Source of the DNA: Verrucomicrobia bacterium TMED44
Lineage (GTDB): Bacteria; Verrucomicrobiota; Verrucomicrobiia; Opitutales; Seribacteraceae
Direction of reading: 5' to 3'
DNA length: 6,130 nucleotides
Assembly: GCA_002168015.1 (NCBI GenBank)
Contig: NHCX01000066.1
Span: 1-6,130 of the forward strand
Position 1 is the first letter of the stretch. Each line of letters opens with the position of its first letter. The position numbers were made by a program, and so were the translations under genes. Shown here piece by piece: positions 1-6,130 of this stretch. The notes under the pieces are model-generated. The model made no database searches and was not told where the DNA came from. It saw only the letters and a list, made by a program, of their open reading frames with translations.

Positions 1-819
1 GCCGCTGTTAAAAACTATAATTACACAAGGCATAATTGGAATTCACCTATTATGCCTCTTGATTTGTCTGAACGATTACCCGAATATTCGAGTAACTACT
101 TAAAAAGATTTTATCAAAAAGCAGGTCTTAGTTCGCTTAAAACAAATGATACTTTCCTCCAAGCAATGAGCGCGAACTTAGAATTTTCACATAAAGACTC
201 CTATGGGTCTGATTTGTTTACTACAATTCCTGAGCAAACAATTGGTTTAAGTACCCATCAATATTATGGGAGATTGTTGAATGATCTAAGAGCTGTAACG
301 AAAATGATCCGTCTAGCGAGAAATGAAGGTTATAGGCGGCAGATTTATCTTTTGAAATTCAACGGATTTGACACTCATAGCGATCAGCTGGTGCAGCATC
401 CATCAATGTTAAGAGAATTGAGTCTTGGTTTGCATCAATTTAGTGCCGCGATGGAGGAGATGGGTTTGTCTGATCAGGTCGTTACCTACACAACTTCCGA
501 CTTTGGTCGTACTGTAAGTAATAATGGCAAGGGAACCGATCATGGCTGGGGTTCGCATCAATTGGTTATGGGTGGCGGCATTGACAAGTCAGATGTCGTT
601 GGAAAACTCCCAAGCATGGCTTTGGGAGGAGATGATGACCAAAAAACACAGGGTAGGATAATTCCATCGATTGCAAACATCCAAATTCAGGCTGAGTTGG
701 CACATTGGTTTGGAGCAGAGAAATCTTTTTTGCCCGAACTCTTTCCCCATCTACCAAATTTTCAGAAAGATAGAACCGACCTTAATTCCGCTTTTGTAAA
801 TCTCGGTCTGAAGTCTTAA
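1..819 (+). CDS. DUF1501 family protein, C-terminal part (5' end outside window)
   Basis: The frame is open from base 1 (it begins AAVKNYNY), so the ATG at 52 is an internal Met, not the start. 272 codons are present. DUF1501 proteins usually run to roughly 400-500 residues, so the N-terminal part, normally with a Tat or Sec signal, is missing. Family signatures seen: FDTHSDQ (Asp at 370-372, His at 376-378), TTSDFGRT (Asp at 499-501; many relatives have SEFGRT), GTDHGWGSH (Asp-His at 538-543), a glycine-rich VMGGGI segment, a GRIIPS segment, and a closing LAHWFG motif. DUF1501 is related to the alkaline-phosphatase/sulfatase superfamily. The DxH and DH pairs look like its metal ligands, which suggests a periplasmic or exported hydrolase, but no substrate is established. 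The stop lies 5 nt before the DUF1800 gene, so the two are probably co-transcribed and translationally coupled. Family assignment is confident; activity is inference. Confidence 0.93.
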   Translation, partial: AAVKNYNYTRHNWNSPIMPLDLSERLPEYSSNYLKRFYQKAGLSSLKTNDTFLQAMSANLEFSHKDSYGSDLFTTIPEQTIGLSTHQYYGRLLNDLRAVTKMIRLARNEGYRRQIYLLKFNGFDTHSDQLVQHPSMLRELSLGLHQFSAAMEEMGLSDQVVTYTTSDFGRTVSNNGKGTDHGWGSHQLVMGGGIDKSDVVGKLPSMALGGDDDQKTQGRIIPSIANIQIQAELAHWFGAEKSFLPELFPHLPNFQKDRTDLNSAFVNLGLKS

Positions 820-824
820 ATTCT

Positions 825-3800
825 ATGATTAAGCAAATCATGCGATGGAGTTTATTTTTTGCAATGAGCTTCAGTTTTCAACTTAATGCCGAATTAAAAA
901 AGAATTTTTCGTATCAGGAGAGAATTCAGTTACTTAATATGGCAACCTTTGGGATCAACGCTGAGTTGTTGCAGGATTTAATTGCTATGAGTTCGGAGAA
1001 TGCAAGTTCAAAGGAGATTGGATGGCTGGATAGTCAACTTGATTCACCTTCAGCCTATGATGATTCAGATGACGATTGGAAAACTCATCTTCAACGGGTT
1101 GTGGATTTAACAATTTTTTCCATGCCTACTGTTGATTTCTATAATTCAAGTGCTAATTGGGATAAATTTAAGATTTTTAATCGTACTGAAGCTGATTGGA
1201 TAATGCAACATTATCAAATGTCCGCCTGGTTGGACAATTCATTGGGAAATGTTAACCTTAGTCCTAAGATTGGTTCAGACCAATTGAGGCAGCGAACAGC
1301 TTATGCGTTTAGTCAGCTGCTTGTGATATCAAAATCGACCTCCCCTCTTCATAGACGAAGTGAAGGGTTGGCTCATTATTACGATATTTTGGCAAAGAAT
1401 GCACTTGGGAATTACGAAACTCTTCTACAGGAAGTGCTTCGAAGTCCGGCAATGGGAGTATTTCTTTCCAGTGCCTTTAACAAGAAAGCGAGTCTGGCGA
1501 ATAGTACCCGTCCCGACGAAAATCTTGCCCGCGAGTTTCTACAACTTTTCACGATAGGACCTTATGAATTGAATTTGGATGGTTCCGTAAAGATGGATGA
1601 GAAGGGGGAGATCATTCCCTCCTATTCCCAGAATGATATCATGGAAATGGCAAAGATTCTCACTGGTTGGATTCTATACGCGTCCGACCCATGGAATGTG
1701 GCGGGTGAAAAAATTGGTAGTTATGTTCATTTGATGAAATTTCATTCTGATAATCATGAATATGAGCAGGATGATTATTACACAAACGATGCTGATTCTG
1801 GAGTTGTCACGCTTTTTAAGGACAAGCCATTTGAAACTAAATTGGATTTGAATGCTACGGATGTGATGAAAGATGGAGCAGGAGTGATTACTGCATCAGG
1901 TTTGGATGCGGCGATTAATGTTGTTTTTAACCATCCCAATGTCGGTCCATTCGTTTCCCGACATCTAATCAAGCATTTTGTTACTTCCAATCCAACTCCC
2001 GGCTATATCGAGAGAGTGGCGACTGTTTTTAATGATGATGGCAGTGGAGTGAGAGGTAACCTTAGGGCAGTTATTCGTGCAATACTTCTCGATGAGGAGG
2101 CTTACAACCAATCTGTCGAGTTGGGAGGCAAGGTGAAGGAACCTCTTTTGGCATTTTGCCAATTTATGCGAGCGATGAAAGCTAGGGCCTGGTCAAAAAC
2201 CCAATCAATAAGAACAAAAAAGGATGATAATGGTACGCATATTCATCCTCAGCTTTTAGAAAATGCTTTATTATATACTGGTGCCGAGGGCCAACTAAAC
2301 CAAGCTCCATTAAGATCTCTTGATGTTTTCAATTTCTATGACCCAAATTACATTCCACCTGATGATATGCTCATGGGAAACCAAATTATTTCTCCAGAAA
2401 GTGAGATTCTCAATGATAGTTTCTTTCCTGAACTTCAGAATGTTTTGATGCAAATCATCTTAAATTATAGGAATGTGAGATTGAAATGTGACGACCCTGA
2501 TAATTTGGCTGGGTTAGAAAACGCTCCCGAAATCAATTTTTGGAGACCTAATTTTATTATCGATTTTGCTGAACCGATTGCAGTTCTGATCAAAGGATTG
2601 GGAAAAGAGACAGGTAAGCTTGTCGATGTAAGAGTTGAAGACTTTTCCGACGATGTAGTTACAGCAAATGCAATCAATCAACTTTTAGACTGGTATGAAG
2701 AAAATCTTCTTTTTAGTAAATTAAGTCATAATATACGGACTGCTTTTGTAGAATTATCTTTATATGGGCAAGACCCTTTGACTTGGAGCAATAGTGACCA
2801 AAGTCAAAATCGTGTTCTAAGAATCGTAGAAAATGTTACATTGCTTTTAGTATTGTCCCCTGAATTTATGGTGGATGCGGGTAGGGTGCCAGATCTTACT
2901 CCACCCAAAATCGAACTATTGGGAGATAAAAGTATCACGCTACCTTTTGGAAGCACTTATGTAGAACCGGGATATAGGGCGACGGATAATGTGTATTTTG
3001 GAGATTTGGATTCCAGGGTAACAATATTGGGCGATGTAAATAAATGGGAATCAGGTACATACAGGATCACCTATTCGGTGGTGGATGCGGCGGGTAATGT
3101 TACAGAAACGACCGAGCGTATCGTTACCATTTCTGAAAAGCCTAAGCCAATCGATGAAGTTCCACCGGTAGTTGATCTAATCGGGGAGGCTACTCTGCAA
3201 ATTCTGGTGGGTTCGGAATACGATGAACCGGGGTATTCCGCCACCGATGATCAAGACGGCAATATTACAGAGCTTGTAAAGGTTGTCGGTGAAGTGAACG
3301 CATCCAAAGCGGGCAATTACCAACTTACCTACAGCGTGAGCGATGACGCGGGTAATCTCTCTGATGAAGTGATCCGAACTATTGTGGTGATAGAGCCCGT
3401 AGTCGAAGTGGACAGTGTTCCTCCACAGTTGATCCTTTTTGGCAAGAGCATAATAAATCTCTACACGGGTGATGCCTACATGGAACCCGGGTATCAAGCT
3501 ACTGATGATTTGGATGGTGATCTAAGCGAATTGGTTGTGATCGAAGGAGAGGTAAACTCCACAAAAACCGGAAAATATGAGATTCTTTATTCGGTGAGGG
3601 ATGAGGCGGGCAATTCCTCGGGATCCTTCAAGAGGACTGTCGTCGTTTCCGAGTTGGATAAAAAAGTACCCGAACTGACCCTGCTGGGACCAGTTGTTAT
3701 AACGATTCCTGAGAAAGGATTTTACAATGAACCAGGATACCAGGCTACCGACAACAAAGACGGCAACTTGACTGTAGAAGTCCTAGTCGAGGGAGATGTT

Positions 3801-5492
3801 AATTCCTCTATGCCCGGAACCTATGAATTGTTTTATTCCGTAAGAGACGCGACTGGCAATTTATCAGATTTACTCAAAAGAACAATTGTTGTGGAAGAGA
3901 AGGATAGAATGGCTCCCCAAATTGTATTGTTCGGATCCGCAACCATTGAAATCAATGTGGGTGATGTCTATGTCGAGCCCGGATATAATGCCTCGGACAA
4001 CAAGGATGGCGACATCACAAGCACTGTACAAATAGCGGGCGATCTGAATTCCTCTGTGGCAGGCCAATATGAACTTACCTATTCCGTTCAGGATTCCATA
4101 GGAAATCAGGCTGAGATGAAGAAGAGGGCAATCATTGTGACTGAAACCGTTGTGGAAACAGATGAAACTCCCCCTGTACTGATCCTACTTGGTGATACAA
4201 ATATTACGCTATTTCTGGAAGAATCCTTTGTTGAGTCTGGCTTCAATGCCACCGACAATAACGACGGAAACATAACTTCCCGGGTAGTGGTTTCCGGGAC
4301 AGTTGACTTAATGTCGGTGGGAACCTATGAGCTTTCTTATTCTGTGACTGATGATGCCGGAAACAAATCTGAGATTTTAAAAAGATCCATCATCATGGTT
4401 GAAAGACCTGCTCCCATGGACGAGGTTGCTCCGGTTATTGAATTGGTGGGAGGTGATGTTTTACAAATTATTGCAGGATCCAGCTTTATGGAGCCAGGAT
4501 ATACCGCCACGGACGATGTGGATGGTGATCTTTCATTACAGGTTGTAGTAAAAGGAAGAGTGGATCCAAAAAAGGCTGGGAATTACAGCATCTTTTACTC
4601 GGTTCAGGATATGGCTGGTAATAACTCTGCTCTAGTTAAGCGAACGGTAATCGTTTCACCTTCGATTACCGATAATGTTCCACCTAAACTTGTTCTCTTC
4701 GGATCTGAGACAATTTACCATGTCGTTAATGAACCTTATTTCGAACCGGGGTATGAGGCTATTGATAGTAATGACGGAGTTATTACCTCTAAGGTGCAGA
4801 TAGACGGTGATTTTAATTCTTCGCAGGCAGGGACATACGAACTTTTTTATTCAGTATCAGATAATTCAGGGAACAAATCTCCCACATTTAAGAGGACATT
4901 AATTTTTTCAGAGGAGGATAAGACTCCTCCCAAAATCTCACTGAAAGGGTCCAAGATTTTGGTTCTTAACCTTGGAGATACTTATCTCGAGCCCGGTTAT
5001 GAAGCGGTAGATAATAAAGATGGAGATTTAACATCCATGGTTGTGGTGGAGGGTAATGTGCTTTCATCCAAGCGTGGAGTTTATGACATAAATTTTTATG
5101 TGGCGGACGCGGCAGGAAATATGTCGGCTGTTCTTAAACGTAAAGTGGTAGTATTAGATACATCCACTGCAAAAAAACCAAAGTATTGGTGGACTAGTTC
5201 CGATAGAATAGGAAATGGCTTTTATCAAAGTTGGTTAGGTCAATTTATGCCTTTTGCTTCAGGTTGGATCTATCACTTAAGACTTGGCTGGGTCTATGTG
5301 ATAGAAAGTGATGTGCAGGGGTTGTGGATGTGGATGCCGACAGAAGGCTGGCTTTGGACTGAAGGAAATTTATGGCCTTTCATCTGGTCTAACCGGACTA
5401 CCAACTGGATAAGGTATATGCCTAGTTTTGAGGCAGATTTGTTTTTCGACTATTCATCCAGGACATACCGTTCAGTAATAAGAAAGACTTAG
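825..5492 (+). CDS. Secreted DUF1800 protein with nine Ig-like repeats and Trp-rich tail
   Basis: 1555 residues. A Sec signal peptide fits residues 1-22 (basic start, hydrophobic WSLFFAMSFSF core, cleavage after LNA). ATG 825 is 5 nt after the previous stop; the only near alternative is ATG 840, which would leave a shorter n-region. Neither has a clear Shine-Dalgarno. DUF1800 spans about residues 25-690, with LRQRTAYAFSQLLVIS (154-169), YYDILAKNALGN (185-196), SPAMG (207-211), PDENLAREFLQLFTIG (230-245), HPNVGPFVSRHLIKHFV (370-386), QAPLRSLDVFNFYDPNY (493-509) and LSPEF (677-681). Nine DUF5011/HYR-like Ig repeats of 82-87 residues follow (about 692-1449), then a tail with 12 Trp (1453-1555). 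Ordinary DUF1800 proteins are about 450-600 residues, so this is a large multidomain version. DUF1800 biochemistry is unknown; its genes often sit beside DUF1501. The stalk-like repeats suggest surface display or adhesion (inference). No frameshift or internal stop is seen. Confidence 0.95.
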   Translation: MIKQIMRWSLFFAMSFSFQLNAELKKNFSYQERIQLLNMATFGINAELLQDLIAMSSENASSKEIGWLDSQLDSPSAYDDSDDDWKTHLQRVVDLTIFSMPTVDFYNSSANWDKFKIFNRTEADWIMQHYQMSAWLDNSLGNVNLSPKIGSDQLRQRTAYAFSQLLVISKSTSPLHRRSEGLAHYYDILAKNALGNYETLLQEVLRSPAMGVFLSSAFNKKASLANSTRPDENLAREFLQLFTIGPYELNLDGSVKMDEKGEIIPSYSQNDIMEMAKILTGWILYASDPWNVAGEKIGSYVHLMKFHSDNHEYEQDDYYTNDADSGVVTLFKDKPFETKLDLNATDVMKDGAGVITASGLDAAINVVFNHPNVGPFVSRHLIKHFVTSNPTPGYIERVATVFNDDGSGVRGNLRAVIRAILLDEEAYNQSVELGGKVKEPLLAFCQFMRAMKARAWSKTQSIRTKKDDNGTHIHPQLLENALLYTGAEGQLNQAPLRSLDVFNFYDPNYIPPDDMLMGNQIISPESEILNDSFFPELQNVLMQIILNYRNVRLKCDDPDNLAGLENAPEINFWRPNFIIDFAEPIAVLIKGLGKETGKLVDVRVEDFSDDVVTANAINQLLDWYEENLLFSKLSHNIRTAFVELSLYGQDPLTWSNSDQSQNRVLRIVENVTLLLVLSPEFMVDAGRVPDLTPPKIELLGDKSITLPFGSTYVEPGYRATDNVYFGDLDSRVTILGDVNKWESGTYRITYSVVDAAGNVTETTERIVTISEKPKPIDEVPPVVDLIGEATLQILVGSEYDEPGYSATDDQDGNITELVKVVGEVNASKAGNYQLTYSVSDDAGNLSDEVIRTIVVIEPVVEVDSVPPQLILFGKSIINLYTGDAYMEPGYQATDDLDGDLSELVVIEGEVNSTKTGKYEILYSVRDEAGNSSGSFKRTVVVSELDKKVPELTLLGPVVITIPEKGFYNEPGYQATDNKDGNLTVEVLVEGDVNSSMPGTYELFYSVRDATGNLSDLLKRTIVVEEKDRMAPQIVLFGSATIEINVGDVYVEPGYNASDNKDGDITSTVQIAGDLNSSVAGQYELTYSVQDSIGNQAEMKKRAIIVTETVVETDETPPVLILLGDTNITLFLEESFVESGFNATDNNDGNITSRVVVSGTVDLMSVGTYELSYSVTDDAGNKSEILKRSIIMVERPAPMDEVAPVIELVGGDVLQIIAGSSFMEPGYTATDDVDGDLSLQVVVKGRVDPKKAGNYSIFYSVQDMAGNNSALVKRTVIVSPSITDNVPPKLVLFGSETIYHVVNEPYFEPGYEAIDSNDGVITSKVQIDGDFNSSQAGTYELFYSVSDNSGNKSPTFKRTLIFSEEDKTPPKISLKGSKILVLNLGDTYLEPGYEAVDNKDGDLTSMVVVEGNVLSSKRGVYDINFYVADAAGNMSAVLKRKVVVLDTSTAKKPKYWWTSSDRIGNGFYQSWLGQFMPFASGWIYHLRLGWVYVIESDVQGLWMWMPTEGWLWTEGNLWPFIWSNRTTNWIRYMPSFEADLFFDYSSRTYRSVIRKT
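2898..5171 (+). repeat. Nine tandem Ig-like (DUF5011/HYR-type) protein repeats
   Basis: Repeats begin at about 2898, 3159, 3417, 3663, 3909, 4167, 4425, 4677 and 4923 (residues 692, 779, 865, 947, 1029, 1115, 1201, 1285, 1367). Each follows the pattern PPxIxLxG, then YxEPGYxATD, then DGDxT, VxGxVNSS, GTYxLxYSV, DxAGN and KRTVVV. This is a beta-sandwich module of the kind in Pfam DUF5011 and HYR-like families, common as stalks in bacterial surface proteins. The conserved Asp-rich turns (TDxxDGD and SVxDxAGN) could bind calcium, but that is inference. Repeat 1 lacks the DG(D/N) motif, having NVYFGDLD instead, and repeat 6 has ESGF in place of EPGY. Nucleotide sequences of the copies differ widely, so this is an old expansion, not a recent duplication. 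Linkers are short (about 82-residue period) or longer and Pro/Glu-rich (84-87). Confidence 0.93.
5178..5489 (+). other. Trp-rich C-terminal domain of the DUF1800 protein
   Basis: The last ~100 residues differ sharply from the Ig repeats. They start at KYWW and hold 12 Trp, mostly in pairs or hairpin-like units: SWLGQF, GWIYHLRLGWVYV, GLWMWMPTEGWLWT, then WPFIWSN and NWIRYM. The pattern of an aromatic strand, a short turn with GW, and another aromatic strand recurs about three times, suggesting a small beta-meander. From memory, similar tails with W-x-Y-H-x-x-x-GW spacing end many otherwise unrelated exported proteins of Opitutae-type Verrucomicrobiota. That would fit a sorting, anchoring or envelope/glycan-binding module, but no function is known to me. 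There is no terminal membrane helix plus basic tail, and no LPXTG or PEP-CTERM motif, so it is not one of those standard signals. Confidence 0.7.
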
Positions 5493-5621
5493 AACCATTT
5501 TTTGGGTGTTAATAATACATTCCAAGTAATGCATTTTTAATTCTAAACGGAGCAACAAGGACATGATTATCCTAAAAAATAAAGATAGTATTTATTCAAG
5601 ATATTCGTAATAATATAGTTT

Positions 5622-6130
5622 ATGCTAAGTTGCAAATCTCCCTTTCGCATAGCCGTTCTATTTTTACTGTTTTTTTGTCATCTATTGGCGAAGACGATCA
5701 TTCATGATCTAAAAATCATTGACCCTGAGTTGGAAGTCACTCTCTGGGCGGAATCTCCGCTTTTGTATAATCCGACAAATATGGACATGGATGCTGTCGG
5801 TCGAATTTGGGTTACGGAGGGAGTAAATTATCGCAGAAGTAATACCCGAAAAGAGGGCGACCGTGTGGTCGTCCTGGAGGATACTAACTTGGATGGAGTA
5901 GCGGATAAATCTACTGTTTTTATTCAAGACCCTGAACTGGTCGCACCCATGGGGGTCGGGGTGATTGATAATGTGATCTATGTTTCGCAAACCCCTGACA
6001 TAATCAAATATACCGATAATAACCGGAATCTCGTCTTTGATGAAGGGGACAAGCGTGAAGTATTTTTAACCGGTTTTATCGGAAGCAATCATGACCATTC
6101 CACTCATTCCGTAATCGGAGGCCCTGACGG
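5622..6130 (+). CDS. Piru_Ver_Nterm (TIGR02604-like) secreted dehydrogenase-type protein, N-terminal part
   Basis: 169 codons are present and the frame is open at the window end. ATG 5622 is the first start after an in-frame TAG at 5616-5618. It gives a good signal peptide: SPFR, then IAVLFLLFFCHLLA, with cleavage after A23. No Shine-Dalgarno precedes it. Mature-part signatures are those of the PVC 'putative membrane-bound dehydrogenase' N-terminal domain: NPTNMDMDAVGRIWVTEG (52-67 region), GDRVVVLEDTNLDGVADK (Asp-rich loop at about 87-95), a VIYVS strand followed by PDIIKYTD, and NHDHSTHS (about 156-163) before GPDG. These fit blades of a beta-propeller. In full-length relatives (often 900 residues or more) this part is followed by HEAT-like repeats and a C-terminal cytochrome-c CxxCH domain; neither can be seen here. 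It is likely periplasmic or exported and possibly oxidises sugars or alcohols, but the substrate is unknown. Confidence 0.9.
   Translation, partial: MLSCKSPFRIAVLFLLFFCHLLAKTIIHDLKIIDPELEVTLWAESPLLYNPTNMDMDAVGRIWVTEGVNYRRSNTRKEGDRVVVLEDTNLDGVADKSTVFIQDPELVAPMGVGVIDNVIYVSQTPDIIKYTDNNRNLVFDEGDKREVFLTGFIGSNHDHSTHSVIGGPD

Noticed and set aside
52..54. ATG 52 as the start of the DUF1501 gene
   Set aside because: The frame is open upstream to base 1, there is no ribosome site or signal peptide, and the family needs roughly 150-200 more N-terminal residues.
3177..3497. 106-codon open frame on the minus strand within the Ig repeats
   Set aside because: It lies wholly inside the well-supported 1555-residue gene and its sequence resembles no family; it is a shadow of the repeated coding pattern, as is the similar one at 3870-4067.
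3619..4567. Several GGATCC palindromes within the repeats
   Set aside because: They fall in different reading contexts and at irregular spacing; they reflect Gly-Ser and similar codons, not a conserved DNA site.
2898..5171. Ig repeats as a DNA-level tandem repeat or recombination cassette
   Set aside because: Copies are related at protein level but their nucleotide sequences have diverged, with no long identical stretches seen, so active recombination is not indicated.
5495..5512. Possible terminator after the DUF1800 gene (ACC, T-run, GGGT)
   Set aside because: The stem would be only about 3 bp around a T-run loop and no T-tract follows the stem; not a credible intrinsic terminator.
5556..5572. 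Short inverted repeat AGGA...TCCT in the intergenic gap
   Set aside because: A 4-bp stem with an 8-base loop, followed by A-rich rather than T-rich sequence, is expected by chance.
5709..5990. 93-codon open frame on the minus strand
   Set aside because: It is antisense to the clear signal-peptide-bearing gene beginning at 5622, which has family motifs in its own frame and runs off the window end.

Overview
The window suggests a PVC-group bacterium, most likely a marine-type Verrucomicrobiota (Opitutae/Puniceicoccales-like). Three things point there: a DUF1501 protein next to a DUF1800 protein, the start of a 'Piru_Ver_Nterm' (TIGR02604-like) secreted dehydrogenase-type protein typical of Planctomycetes and Verrucomicrobia, and a Trp-rich C-terminal tail of a kind I associate from memory with Opitutae exported proteins. 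By eye the DNA leans AT-rich. The taxonomy is an inference, not a measurement.

Layout, all on the + strand. (1) Positions 1-819: the C-terminal 272 codons of a DUF1501 protein whose start lies upstream of the window. (2) Positions 825-5492, after only 5 nt: a 1555-residue secreted protein with a signal peptide, a DUF1800 region (about residues 25-690), nine tandem Ig-like repeats of the DUF5011/HYR-like type (about 692-1449) and a Trp-rich tail (about 1453-1555). (3) Positions 5493-5621: a 129-nt AT-rich gap with no convincing terminator or promoter. (4) Positions 5622-6130: the first 169 codons of a signal-peptide-bearing, beta-propeller-like PVC protein that runs off the window end.

The first two genes are almost certainly one transcription unit. 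DUF1501 and DUF1800 proteins are a recurrent genomic pair of unknown biochemical function, both normally exported. DUF1501 belongs to the alkaline-phosphatase/sulfatase-like group, and likely metal-binding Asp/His motifs are visible here. The DUF1800 partner is unusual in carrying a long Ig-like stalk and an aromatic tail, which suggests it is displayed or anchored at the cell surface. The third gene is probably also exported. Whether it belongs to the same operon is open. There are no RNA genes, mobile elements, CRISPR arrays or recognisable defence systems in the window.
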